A stretch of 64,000 bases of DNA, taken from NCBI RefSeq assembly GCF_009765965.1, contig NZ_LMUL01000014.1, forward strand, positions 582,815-646,814, read 5' to 3'. The stretch is from Caulobacter sp. S45. Its GTDB lineage: Bacteria; Pseudomonadota; Alphaproteobacteria; Caulobacterales; Caulobacteraceae. Under the pieces are notes generated by a model that did no database searches, was not told where the DNA came from, and saw only the letters and a list, made by a program, of their open reading frames with translations. Within the stretch, counting starts at the first letter, position 1. Each line of letters starts with the position of its first letter. Made by a program: the position numbers and the translations under genes. Of the stretch, positions 17,045 to 26,079 are shown one piece after another.

Positions 17045-18307
17045 ATGTCCTCGAACTCCGCCGCCCCGTCAGCCGCCGCCCACGGCATGGGCTTCGTCCC
17101 GTTCGTGCTGCTGATCGCGGCGATGATGGCGCTGGGCGCGCTCGGCATCGACTCCATGCTGCCCAACCTGCCCGCCATCGCCGGCGCGCTGGGGGTGTCG
17201 GACGAGAACAAGCGCCAGCTGATCATCACCTGCTACATGCTGGGCTTTGGCGGCGCCCAGATCATCTACGGCTCGCTGGCCGACCGGTTCGGCCGCCGCC
17301 CCGTGCTGCTGGTCGGACTTGGCCTGTACATCGTGTTCAGCCTGACGGCGGCGCTGTCGCGTTCGTTCGAACTGCTGCTGGCCGCCCGCGTGCTGCAAGG
17401 CATCGGCGCCGCCGCCACCCGGGTACTGCCGGTCTCCATCGTGCGCGACTGCTATTCCGGGCGCGACATGGCGCGGGTGATGTCGTTGTCGTCGATGGTG
17501 TTCATGGGTGTGCCGGTGCTAGCGCCGACGCTCGGCCAAGCGATCGTGCTGGTGGCGCCCTGGCCATGGATCTTCGGCGCCCTGGCGGCCATGGGAACCG
17601 CGGTGCTGGTCTGGGCCAGCTTCAAGCTGCCCGAAACCCTGCATCCGGAGGATCGCACCCCCATTGAGGCGTCGCGCATCCTGCGAGCCTTCCGCATCAC
17701 CCTGACGACGCGGGAAGCCATTGGCTACACCCTGGCCCAGACCCTGGTGTTCGGGGGCCTGCTGGGCTTCATCAACTCGTCCGAGCAGGTGTTCGCGGAC
17801 GCCTTCAAGGCAGCGAACCTGTTCACCGTGGTGTTCGCCATCGCCGCCAGCTTCATCGCCCTGGCCTCGCTGCTGAACGCGCGGCTGGTGGGGCGGCTGG
17901 GGATGCGGGCGCTGTCGCACTCGGCCCTGTTGGCCTACATCGTCCTCGCCGCCATCCACACCGCCATCGCGATCAGCGGCCACGAGACCCTGGTGATCTT
18001 CGCCGCATTGCAGGCCGCCACCATGTTCACCTTCGGCCTGACCTCGGGCAACTTCAACGCCATGGCCATGGAGAAAATGGGCCACATCGCCGGCGCAGCT
18101 TCTTCACTGCAGGGCTTCATCAGCATGATCGGGGCCTCGCTGATCGGCTATTTCATCGGCCAGCAGTTCCACGGGACAGCGACCCCCATTCCCGTCGGTT
18201 ATCTGGTCTGCGGGATCGGGGCCTTGGGGGCCGTGCTCTACGCCGAACGCGGCAAGCTGTTTCGCGCCCAGCACGCATCCAGCCCATTTGTTTCGGCTGC
18301 GCACTAA
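17045..18307 (+). CDS. MFS transporter, Bcr/CflA drug-resistance family
   Basis: The 420-residue protein has 12 predicted transmembrane helices. MFS motif A between helices 2 and 3 reads GSLADRFGRRPVLLVG, and the first helix contains GIDSMLPNLPAIA, typical of the DHA1 Bcr/CflA subfamily. Antiporter motif C-like sequence GVPVLAPTLGQAI lies in helix 5. It should export hydrophobic drugs, dipeptides or sulfur compounds by proton antiport, as in Bcr/CflA, but the substrate here is unknown. The start is ATG 17045. It lies 112 bases after marC on the same strand. Confidence 0.9.
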   Translation: MSSNSAAPSAAAHGMGFVPFVLLIAAMMALGALGIDSMLPNLPAIAGALGVSDENKRQLIITCYMLGFGGAQIIYGSLADRFGRRPVLLVGLGLYIVFSLTAALSRSFELLLAARVLQGIGAAATRVLPVSIVRDCYSGRDMARVMSLSSMVFMGVPVLAPTLGQAIVLVAPWPWIFGALAAMGTAVLVWASFKLPETLHPEDRTPIEASRILRAFRITLTTREAIGYTLAQTLVFGGLLGFINSSEQVFADAFKAANLFTVVFAIAASFIALASLLNARLVGRLGMRALSHSALLAYIVLAAIHTAIAISGHETLVIFAALQAATMFTFGLTSGNFNAMAMEKMGHIAGAASSLQGFISMIGASLIGYFIGQQFHGTATPIPVGYLVCGIGALGAVLYAERGKLFRAQHASSPFVSAAH

Positions 18308-18364
18308 AAGGCCGCGCCCCCTCCGCCAACCTCTCGCCTCAAAGCTTGCCGCATAGGCGAGACC

Positions 18365-19021
18365 ATGCGCCATCTACGCCTTTCGCCCTTCGCGGGCTTG
18401 CTGCTCGCCCTCGTCCCCGCCCTACACGCTCAAGCCCAGGAGCGGCCGGACATGGACCGCGAGGTGCTAGCGGAGATCAATGACGTGCGCGCCCATCCTG
18501 CCGCCTTCGCCCAGACCCTGCGCCGGTATCGCGGGCTGTTCGAGGGCCGGTTGCTGCACAATCCGCAGGGCTACGGCGACCGCATGACCAATGAAGGCGT
18601 GGCCGCGGTGGACGAGGCGATCGTCTTCCTAGAGCGCCAGAAGCCGCTTCCCGCCCTGACCTCGTCAGCGCTGCTGGCCCGCGCCGCGACCGACCAGGTG
18701 CAGGACCAGGGGCCGCGTGGGCTGGTCGGCCACATCAGCTCCAACGGCGCATCCCCCGCCGACCGCGTGCGCCGCTACGGCCCGATGCGCGGCGTGGTCG
18801 CGGAAAGCATCGCCTATGGCGAGACCACGGCCGAGGGGGTGGTGCGCGCCTTCGTGGTCGACGACGGGGTGCGTAACCGCGGCCATCGCGCCGACGTGTT
18901 CGACCCATACCTGCGCTTCGCCGGCGTCGCCTGCGGGCCGCACCGGGCCTATCGCGCCATGTGCGTGATCGATTTCAGCGGGCCGTTGGCGACCGGGGCG
19001 TTCGAGCGTTCAGGCTCCTGA
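18365..19021 (+). CDS. Secreted CAP/SCP-domain protein
   Basis: The 218-residue product has a signal peptide ending at HAQAQ. The CAP domain is recognised by VLAEINDVRAHPAAFA at its first helix, then the His in LVGHISSNGASPADRV, the Glu in VAESIAYG and the final VRNRGHRADVFDPYLRFAGVACG. These match the CAP cavity His/Glu pairs. Bacterial CAP proteins are extracellular and mostly uncharacterised. The gene follows the MFS exporter after 57 bases and precedes the TonB receptor; a shared operon is possible but not shown. Confidence 0.85.
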   Translation: MRHLRLSPFAGLLLALVPALHAQAQERPDMDREVLAEINDVRAHPAAFAQTLRRYRGLFEGRLLHNPQGYGDRMTNEGVAAVDEAIVFLERQKPLPALTSSALLARAATDQVQDQGPRGLVGHISSNGASPADRVRRYGPMRGVVAESIAYGETTAEGVVRAFVVDDGVRNRGHRADVFDPYLRFAGVACGPHRAYRAMCVIDFSGPLATGAFERSGS

Positions 19022-19069
19022 AGCCGGCACGGGCGCCGATAGCCGCTCCCCGCCGCGCGGGCCGACAAG

Positions 19070-19121
19070 GTCACGGTTCTGGACAAACGCCGCGTCGCCC
19101 CTTTCAAGGTGAAACCGTGAC
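19070..19121. promoter_or_regulatory. Inverted repeat upstream of the TonB-dependent receptor gene
   Basis: Perfect 9-base arms GTCACGGTT (19070-19078) and AACCGTGAC (19113-19121) flank a 34-base spacer in the short gap before the receptor start. It could be a pair of half-sites for a regulator or an mRNA stem-loop. It does not match the classical Fur box. Confidence 0.35.
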
Positions 19122-19178
19122 GTTTTAGGATGGACGCGGCGCATGACGACGACGTCTCGCCACGCCCGGGGATTTTTC

Positions 19179-21353
19179 ATGTCGAAGCGTCGAAGCGCCC
19201 TGCTGGGATTGGGCGCCCTCGCCATCTGCACGAGCGCGGCGCAGGCCCAGTCGACTGCATCCTCCGACAAGCCGGGCGGGCCCGCATCCAAACCCCGCAG
19301 AGCTGTCGCCGTCTCCCCGGTGCAGGTCACCGCCTCCAAGCACGACGACACGCCGGCCAAGCTCGACCACATCATGGCCGAGGTGGCCGGGACCAAGATC
19401 ACCGTCACCAAGAAAACCAACGTCACCAAGCTGGATCAGCAACCCACCGTCGTCGCCAACGACCTACAGCAGGTGTTCGTGCATTCTCCGGGCGTCCTGG
19501 TCAGCGAGCAGCAGACGCCGACCCAGGTCAACCTGGGCTACCGGGGCCTCGGCAATCCGCAGGCGTCGGGCTACGTCCTGGTGCTGCAGGACGGCGTGCC
19601 CATCACCACCGACTGGATCGGGTCGCCGACCCTGAACTACCTGCCCCTGCCCCAGGGGATCAGCCAGGTGGAGGAGTTGCGAGGCGGCTCCAGCCTCACC
19701 TACGGGCCCGACGCCACGCCGGCGATCAACTTCGTCTCCAAGCGCCCCAAGCCCGGCGAGCCGCTGACCGGCTATAGCGAGCAGGTCGGTGGGAGCGACG
19801 GGCTCTATTCGACCTACAACGTGATCGAGGGGACCCGCGGCCCGTTCGAGTTCCGCACCAGCTTCGGCTACGTGCATTCCGACGGGGAGCGCCAGAACGC
19901 CCAGAGCGACGTGCGCCAGGGCGACCTCTACATCGGCTATCGGCCGGATGCGCAGCAGCTCTGGGCGCTGGACTTGCACGCCTATGATGCGCGGGCGGGC
20001 GATCCGGGGCGGATCGGCTACGCCCAGTTCAAGCGCGATCCGTCGTTCTCGCCCACACCCGACAACGAGGACTGGGTCAGCCGCTATTCCGCGGTGCTGA
20101 CCCACGAGCGCGACTTCGGCGATGGCTGGCATTTCGAGGGCAAGGCGTTCATCGCCTACCAGGACCTGGCCAGCCGCTCCGCCGCCGACGACGTCGCGGG
20201 CGTCGCACCGGCGACCACAACCTTGCAGGACCAACTGTATCGTAGCGAGGGTGCGGACCTGCGGCTGCGCAAGCGCTACGGGAAGGGCGACGCCTTCACC
20301 GTGGGGGTCGATATCTACCACGACGACGCGCCCTTCCGGCAGTGGATCGGCGACGACCTGCTGGCGCCGCGCGACGATCACGACGGGACTGCGCGCCTGC
20401 GCCAGGCGCGGTCCTCGAACTACGAGTCGATCTTCGCCGAGAACGTCTGGCGGCTGCCCTACCGCTTCCACCTCGTGCCTTCGGTGCGGCTGGAGCACGA
20501 GGAGGTGTCGGTGGACGAGTCCATCATTCCCCCTACCCTGACCCGCCCGCTGCTGAACGCGAACGCCAACCGCAATGTCCCGCTGTTCGGTATCGGCGTC
20601 GGCAACGATTTCGGTCGTCAGAACGAGACCTATTTCAGCGTCACCCAGGGCTGGCGACCGATCGGGTTCCTCGACGTGGCGTCGCCCTTCACCAACACCC
20701 TGCCGCGCAACCTGTCCGATCCGTCCAAGTCGGTGACCTACGAAGGCGGGGTGCATGGCACACCCCTGACCGGGCTGTTCTACGATGCGGACCTGTTCTG
20801 GATCGACCTGGACAACCGCATCGAGACCATCGCGCTGAACAATATCGACACGTTGGACCAGAACACCGGCGACACCCGCAACCGGGGCTTCGAGGGCGAG
20901 ATCTCCTACGATTTCCTGGCGGCCCATCCGGACGGACGGCACTTCAGCGTGTTCGCCAACCTGCAGCTGCTGGACGCCCGCTTCACCCATAGCGACCTTC
21001 TCGGCCAGGTCGGCAAGACACCCGCCTACGCCCCGCATGCGCTCGGCAAGTACGGCGTGACCTGGCGCGAGGACCACCGCTACAGCGTCAGCCTGACCGG
21101 GGTGTCGGTCAGCTCCCAGTTCTTCCAGGACAGCGACCAGTCGGCCAACACCGGCGACGGCTTCGTCCCGGCCAAGATCCCCGGCTACACGGTGCTGGAC
21201 ATCGCGGGCGACTGGTATCTGACCGGCAAGGTGCGGTTGCTCGGCGGCGTCTCCAATCTCGGCGACGTTCGTTATTACTCGCGCGCGTTCCAGGACGGTA
21301 TCGAGCCCGCGCCGGGCCGCACCGTCTATGGCGGGGTGGCGCTGGGATTCTGA
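19179..21353 (+). CDS. TonB-dependent outer membrane receptor, FecA-like
   Basis: The 724-residue product from ATG 19179 (GGGGA seven bases upstream; an ATG at 19143 is weaker) has a signal peptide ending AAQAQS. A TonB-box/plug region follows (VVANDLQQVFVHSPGVLVSE, then YVLVLQDGVPI and ELRGGSSLTYGPDA). The rest is a long beta-barrel ending in the terminal aromatic residue of VALGF. The plug resembles ferric-dicitrate-type receptors of the FecA/HmuR group. It imports a large ligand such as an iron chelate or a sugar across the outer membrane. There is no adjacent sigma/anti-sigma pair, ABC importer or siderophore gene. Confidence 0.9.
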   Translation: MSKRRSALLGLGALAICTSAAQAQSTASSDKPGGPASKPRRAVAVSPVQVTASKHDDTPAKLDHIMAEVAGTKITVTKKTNVTKLDQQPTVVANDLQQVFVHSPGVLVSEQQTPTQVNLGYRGLGNPQASGYVLVLQDGVPITTDWIGSPTLNYLPLPQGISQVEELRGGSSLTYGPDATPAINFVSKRPKPGEPLTGYSEQVGGSDGLYSTYNVIEGTRGPFEFRTSFGYVHSDGERQNAQSDVRQGDLYIGYRPDAQQLWALDLHAYDARAGDPGRIGYAQFKRDPSFSPTPDNEDWVSRYSAVLTHERDFGDGWHFEGKAFIAYQDLASRSAADDVAGVAPATTTLQDQLYRSEGADLRLRKRYGKGDAFTVGVDIYHDDAPFRQWIGDDLLAPRDDHDGTARLRQARSSNYESIFAENVWRLPYRFHLVPSVRLEHEEVSVDESIIPPTLTRPLLNANANRNVPLFGIGVGNDFGRQNETYFSVTQGWRPIGFLDVASPFTNTLPRNLSDPSKSVTYEGGVHGTPLTGLFYDADLFWIDLDNRIETIALNNIDTLDQNTGDTRNRGFEGEISYDFLAAHPDGRHFSVFANLQLLDARFTHSDLLGQVGKTPAYAPHALGKYGVTWREDHRYSVSLTGVSVSSQFFQDSDQSANTGDGFVPAKIPGYTVLDIAGDWYLTGKVRLLGGVSNLGDVRYYSRAFQDGIEPAPGRTVYGGVALGF

Positions 21354-21480
21354 GTGAAACCCCTCCCTCACCCTGTGGCGCCGAAGTCGCGCCGCACCCG
21401 GACAAGTTTACGATAAAGCCAAGCTTAACCGAACCCATGCCTATGTTCTGCGTTCCGACCTTGACTATGGAGGTTCAAGG

Positions 21481-22395
21481 GTGAGTGCGCGTCATCGTCC
21501 CCGCGGAATACTACAGATGGGCTACGCGGCATGGTCGTGCGGCCATGGTAACCGACGCGAGCATCTTCCGGTCAGCCAGGAATATTCGCCCGATGTGGTG
21601 GAGCGTTTCAGTTTCCCGGCCGGCGGCGGCTATCCCTGGACCCTGTCCGCCCTGCGCACCCCGCGCCTGACGCCGGCGCCCTGGCGGATCGTGGTGATCA
21701 CCGGCGCGCCATCCTGGGCGGAATACTGGTCTCCGGCGATGGCGGACCTGCCTTTCAACCGCGAGATGGTGGTGGTGGACCGGCCGGGCTTCGCCTGTTC
21801 CGAGCCCGAGGTCTGCGTGCCCGACATCACCGTGCAGGCAAAGGCGTTGGCCCCCTTGCTGGACCCGGTTCCCGGTCAAAGGGTGCTGTTGGTCGGCCAG
21901 TCCTACGGCGCCGCCATCGCCACCCTGATGGCGGCCAACCACCCGGATCGGGTCGACTCTCTGCTGCTGCTCTCCGGCTTTTTCGGCGAACTGGGCCCGA
22001 CCGCGCGATTGCTGGTCGAGCTGGGCGCCCGCTGCTGGCCGGTCATCCCGCGCGACCTGCGCAACGCCATCACCGAGGTGAAGGGCCAGCGGCGGCAGCT
22101 GCGCCGGATGCGGTCCGCGCTGAAGCGGCTGGCCATGCCGCTGCACTCCGTCCACGGCGACCGCGACGACTTCGCGCCGCTTCAGGTGGCCCAGACGCTC
22201 AACCGGTGGAACAAGGGCGGCCTGCGCTTCTCCATTGCACCGGGCGCCGACCACTTCCTCAACGACGGGCCGACCGGCCCGTTGCTGCAGCAGCTCGAGG
22301 CGGCGATTCCAGGCTACGCCGAAATCGCCGCGCCGAAGCTGGTGGAAATCCCCGCGTCGGTGGAGGCGATCCCCGTTCTGCAAGAGGCCTGCTGA
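21481..22395 (+). CDS. Alpha/beta hydrolase
   Basis: The 304-residue product starts at GTG 21481 with GGAGG six bases upstream. It has the oxyanion strand RIVVITGAPSWAEYW, the nucleophile elbow LLVGQSYGAAIA (GxSxG), a candidate Asp in VHGDRDDFAPL and His in PGADHFLNDGP. The fold is therefore complete. It has no signal peptide and is likely cytoplasmic. The substrate (ester, epoxide or lactone) cannot be assigned. It follows the TonB receptor by 127 bases on the same strand. Confidence 0.85.
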   Translation: MSARHRPRGILQMGYAAWSCGHGNRREHLPVSQEYSPDVVERFSFPAGGGYPWTLSALRTPRLTPAPWRIVVITGAPSWAEYWSPAMADLPFNREMVVVDRPGFACSEPEVCVPDITVQAKALAPLLDPVPGQRVLLVGQSYGAAIATLMAANHPDRVDSLLLLSGFFGELGPTARLLVELGARCWPVIPRDLRNAITEVKGQRRQLRRMRSALKRLAMPLHSVHGDRDDFAPLQVAQTLNRWNKGGLRFSIAPGADHFLNDGPTGPLLQQLEAAIPGYAEIAAPKLVEIPASVEAIPVLQEAC

Positions 22396-22565
22396 GCGCA
22401 TCTCCCACCACCCGTCGCCTCGGCTCGTCTAATTCTTATGCGCCGCGCCGCTATCCGATTGGCGAAGGGCGCACAGGGATAACCTTCTGTTTGACAGGGT
22501 TGTAACCGCCACTGACTGTCGGCTCCGCTGTTCTGCGCATAAGCGCGGCGATCTTGGGGCCTTAC

Positions 22566-24740
22566 GTGATCATCAAGCCTGTGCGGGCGGCTTACGTCGC
22601 AATCCTCGCGTCCATCCTGCCGATGTCGGCTTCGCCCTCGGCAGCGGCGGAGGGTGGCTTCACCCTCAAGCAGGTGCTGAGCTATCCCTATGTCAGCGAC
22701 CTGACAGCGGCGGAGCGGGCAGACAGGATCGCCTGGGTCCAGGACGTCAACGGCGTGCGCAACGTCTGGACGGCGGACGGCCCGAAGTTCACCCCGCGCC
22801 AGCTCACCCACTACACCGAGGACGACGGTCAGGAGCTGACCCAGCTCAGCTTCACCCCGGACGGCGGCCGCCTGGTCTATGTGCGCGGCGGCGACCATGA
22901 CGCCAACTGGCCCGCGGACGGCCACCTCGATCCCGACCCCACGGCCGACCCCGAACAGCCGAAGGTGACCATCTGGTCCATTGCCCTGCCCGGTGGCGCG
23001 CCGGTGAAGGTGGCCGAGGGCGATGCGCCCGCCCTCTCCGCCAAGGGCCGGCTGGCCTATGTGAAGGACGATCAGGTCTGGACCGCTTCGCTCGACGGCA
23101 TGACCAAGGATGGCGCAGGCAAGGACGGGATAGGCAAGGAAGCAGCCGGCAAGCCCGAACGCCTGTTCTTCGATCGCGGCAAGGACGCCAAGCTGGTCTG
23201 GTCGCCGGACGGGACGCGCCTAGCCTTCGAATCCCGGCGCGGAGACCACGCCTTCATCGGGGTGTTCGTCGGCAAGGACCAGCCCCTGACCTATCTGGCG
23301 CCGTCGACCGGGCGCGACTCCGCACCGGCCTGGTCGTCGGACGGGACCCGCATCGCCTTCACCCGCAGCCCAGGCGCGGGCGGCCCGCCGGAACCGATGC
23401 TGACCCAGAAGCCCCGGCCCTGGTCGATCTGGACCGCAAGCGTGAGCGGCGGCGAAGGTCATCTGGTGTGGAAGAGCCCCGACACCCTGGCCGGCTCCTA
23501 TCCCGACATCGCGGGGCGGGCGAACCTGGCCTGGGCGGTGGGCGACCGGCTGGTGTTCATGGCCGATCTCGACGACTGGCCACACATGTACTCGATCCCC
23601 GCCGCAGGCGGCGCGCCCCTGCTGCTGACGCCCGGCCCCTTCATGGTCGAGGACGTGGTCCCGAGCCGCGACCACCGCTTCCTGGTCTACAGCGCCAACA
23701 CCGGCGCCGCGCCCGGCGACGACGACCGCCGTCACCTGTTCCGCGTTCCGGTCGACCGGGCCGCGCCCTCGCCGTTGACCTCGGGCGACGGCGTCGAGAC
23801 CAACCCGGCCATCGCGGGCGAGGACAGCGTCGCCTTCATCACCGCCGGCCCCAGGGCGCCTGCAACGGTCGCCTCCGTCGATATGGCCGGCCACGGGCGG
23901 CGCGAGGTGGCGTCGGGCGTCCCGGCGGACTTCCCCACCCAGGCGCTGGTGGTCCCCAAGCTGGTGAGCTTCAAGGCCGCCGACGGCCAGGTGGTGCAGG
24001 GCCAGCTATTCCAGCGCGACGACGGCGGGGCGCCCAAGCCCGGCGTGATCTTCGTCCACGGCGGGCCCAAGCGGCAGATGGTGCTGGGCTGGCACTACAT
24101 GGACTATTACGCCAACGCCTATGCGGTGAACCAGTATCTGGCCAACCACGGCTTCACGGTGCTGTCGATCAACTACCGGCTGGGGATCGGCTACGGCCAG
24201 GCCTTCGAGCACGCCCTGCACGCCGGCGCGGCGGGGGCTGCGGAATACCAGGACGTCCAGGCCGGCGCGAAGTTCCTGCAACAGGTGCATGGGGTGAACC
24301 CGGCCAAGATCGGCATCTGGGGCGGCTCCTACGGCGGCTACCTGACGGGCCTGGCGCTATCGCGCAATTCGGACGTGTTCAAGGCCGGGGTGGACATGCA
24401 CGGGGTGCACGACTGGTCGGCCCTGCTGGTCAAGGAGCGCGGCCTGCCCGACGGCCGATACGAGAAGGGCGACTGGGACGAGGCGATGAAGCTGGCCTTC
24501 CAGTCGTCGCCCGACGCCGATGTGGCGACCTGGCGCTCGCCGGTGCTGCTGATCCAGGGCGACGATGACCGCAACGTGCCGTTCCACCAGACCGTCGACC
24601 TGGCCCAGCGGCTGGCCGCCCAACACACCCCGTTCGAGGAGATGGTCATCCCCAACGAAATTCACGGCTTCCTGCGCCGCGAGAGCTGGCTCAAGGCCGA
24701 TACGGCGACGGTCAAGTTCCTGGAGGAGCAGCTGAAATAG
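22566..24740 (+). CDS. S9-family (prolyl oligopeptidase-type) secreted peptidase
   Basis: From GTG 22566 (GGGG seven bases upstream; a TTG at 22554 is an alternative) the product is 724 residues with a signal peptide ending SAAAEG. It has an N-terminal beta-propeller with WD-like blades (WSPDGTRLAFESRRG, WSSDGTRIAFTRS) and a C-terminal catalytic domain. The triad is Ser in IWGGSYGGYLTG, Asp in GDDDRNVPFHQ and His in NEIHGFLRRE. A short Gly/Lys repeat (KDGAGKDGIGKEAAGK) lies within a propeller loop. Such periplasmic enzymes cleave short peptides or acyl-aminoacyl bonds. It ends 10 bases before the convergent Old Yellow Enzyme gene. Confidence 0.9.
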   Translation: MIIKPVRAAYVAILASILPMSASPSAAAEGGFTLKQVLSYPYVSDLTAAERADRIAWVQDVNGVRNVWTADGPKFTPRQLTHYTEDDGQELTQLSFTPDGGRLVYVRGGDHDANWPADGHLDPDPTADPEQPKVTIWSIALPGGAPVKVAEGDAPALSAKGRLAYVKDDQVWTASLDGMTKDGAGKDGIGKEAAGKPERLFFDRGKDAKLVWSPDGTRLAFESRRGDHAFIGVFVGKDQPLTYLAPSTGRDSAPAWSSDGTRIAFTRSPGAGGPPEPMLTQKPRPWSIWTASVSGGEGHLVWKSPDTLAGSYPDIAGRANLAWAVGDRLVFMADLDDWPHMYSIPAAGGAPLLLTPGPFMVEDVVPSRDHRFLVYSANTGAAPGDDDRRHLFRVPVDRAAPSPLTSGDGVETNPAIAGEDSVAFITAGPRAPATVASVDMAGHGRREVASGVPADFPTQALVVPKLVSFKAADGQVVQGQLFQRDDGGAPKPGVIFVHGGPKRQMVLGWHYMDYYANAYAVNQYLANHGFTVLSINYRLGIGYGQAFEHALHAGAAGAAEYQDVQAGAKFLQQVHGVNPAKIGIWGGSYGGYLTGLALSRNSDVFKAGVDMHGVHDWSALLVKERGLPDGRYEKGDWDEAMKLAFQSSPDADVATWRSPVLLIQGDDDRNVPFHQTVDLAQRLAAQHTPFEEMVIPNEIHGFLRRESWLKADTATVKFLEEQLK

Positions 24741-24750
24741 GAGCGGCTGC

Positions 24751-25869
24751 TCAGCTCAGTTCGTGGTGGGCGTAGGTGTAGCCGGCCCAGGTCTTCTTGC
24801 CGGCGCGTTCGTACTGGACCGGAATGTGCGATGGGGCGCCGAGCTGCTCCGCCGCACGCCAGCCCCAGCGGGGATCGTCCAGCACCGCGCGGGCGAGCGC
24901 GATCATGTCGGCCTGGCCGGAGGATACGATCTCCTCGGCCTGGCGCGGTTCGGTGATCATGCCCACCGCGATCACGGCGATATCGGGTACGGCCGCCCTC
25001 ACCGCCTGGGCGAATGGGACCTGATAGCCGGGCTGGGCGCCGGGGATCTTGGCGTGGGCCGCCAGGCCGCCGCTGCTGACATGCACGAAGTCGAAGCCGA
25101 GCTCCCTGAGTTCACGGCTGAACGCGGCGGCGTCTTCCGGGACGACGCCGCCCTCCACCCAGTCGGACCCGTTGAGCCGCACGCCCAGCGCCTTGGACCT
25201 GGGCCAGACCTCGCGCACGGCGGCGGCGATCTCCAGCGGGAAGCGCATCCGGTTGGCCAAGCTGCCGCCGTAGGCGTCCTCGCGGGTGTTGGCCAGGGCG
25301 GAGAGGAACTCGCTCAGCAGGTAGCCATGGGCGCCATGCAGCTCCAGCAGCTCGAAGCCGGCGCGGTCGGCGCGGCGGGCGGACTGGACGAAGCCGTCTC
25401 GAATCCGCGCCATGCCGGCCTGATCCAGGACGCTGGGCGTATGCCAGCCTTCGTCGAACGGGATGGCGGAGGGCCCACAGGTCTCCCAGGCACCTTCCTC
25501 TGGCGTAAGCGGACGTCCCCGATCGACCCAAGGCGCGTTGCACGAGGCCTTGCGGCCGGCATGGCTGAGCTGAATGCCGAAGGCCGCATCGCTGTAAGTC
25601 CGCAGGTCCTCAAGCAGTTCGGTGAGGACCTGTTCCTGGGTGTCGTCCCAAAGACCGAGGTCGCCCGGCGTGATCCGGCCGATCGGCTCGACGGCGGTCG
25701 CCTCCAACGTCACCAGTCCGCATCCCGACAGGCCCATCGTCCCCAGATGCTGGCTGTGCCAAGGCTGGGGCACGCCATCCCGGGCGCTGTACTGGCACAT
25801 CGGCGCGACCGACATCCGGTTGGACAGCGTCAGGCCCCCAAGGGTGATGGGCGTGAACAGAAGGCTCAT
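24751..25869 (-). CDS. NADH:flavin oxidoreductase, Old Yellow Enzyme family (YqjM-like)
   Basis: The 372-residue product starts at ATG 25869 behind GAGGAACCGTC. It has the YqjM-class features MCQYSARDG with the flavin-tuning Cys, QLSHAGRKAS, the FMN/substrate loop LLELHGAHGYLLSEF and the phosphate-binding end GMITEPRQAEEIV. YqjM-type enzymes reduce activated C=C bonds of enones and nitro compounds with NADPH in the cytosol, often in detoxification. The length fits the family. It is divergent from the GDSL hydrolase. Confidence 0.93.
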   Translation of the reverse strand: MSLLFTPITLGGLTLSNRMSVAPMCQYSARDGVPQPWHSQHLGTMGLSGCGLVTLEATAVEPIGRITPGDLGLWDDTQEQVLTELLEDLRTYSDAAFGIQLSHAGRKASCNAPWVDRGRPLTPEEGAWETCGPSAIPFDEGWHTPSVLDQAGMARIRDGFVQSARRADRAGFELLELHGAHGYLLSEFLSALANTREDAYGGSLANRMRFPLEIAAAVREVWPRSKALGVRLNGSDWVEGGVVPEDAAAFSRELRELGFDFVHVSSGGLAAHAKIPGAQPGYQVPFAQAVRAAVPDIAVIAVGMITEPRQAEEIVSSGQADMIALARAVLDDPRWGWRAAEQLGAPSHIPVQYERAGKKTWAGYTYAHHELS

Positions 25870-26079
25870 GACGGTTCCTCGGTCGTTCCCGGATCGTGCA
25901 CGCCACCGGCATGACCCGTTACGCCTACTCCCGATCGCCCCGCCGCCGCCAGCCTGCACGCCCCAGAGAGGGGCGAGCAGTTTCCGGCATAAGCTCTGGC
26001 CAAGCGCAAGCCGGAGTTGAGGTCGGGGACCGTTTGAGTCTAATGTTACCGCTAACGAAAATAATGACATGGGGACGAG

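Noticed and set aside
19464-21371. 635-codon frame antisense to the TonB receptor
   Set aside because: Shadow; the receptor has plug and barrel features and a terminal Phe on the plus strand.
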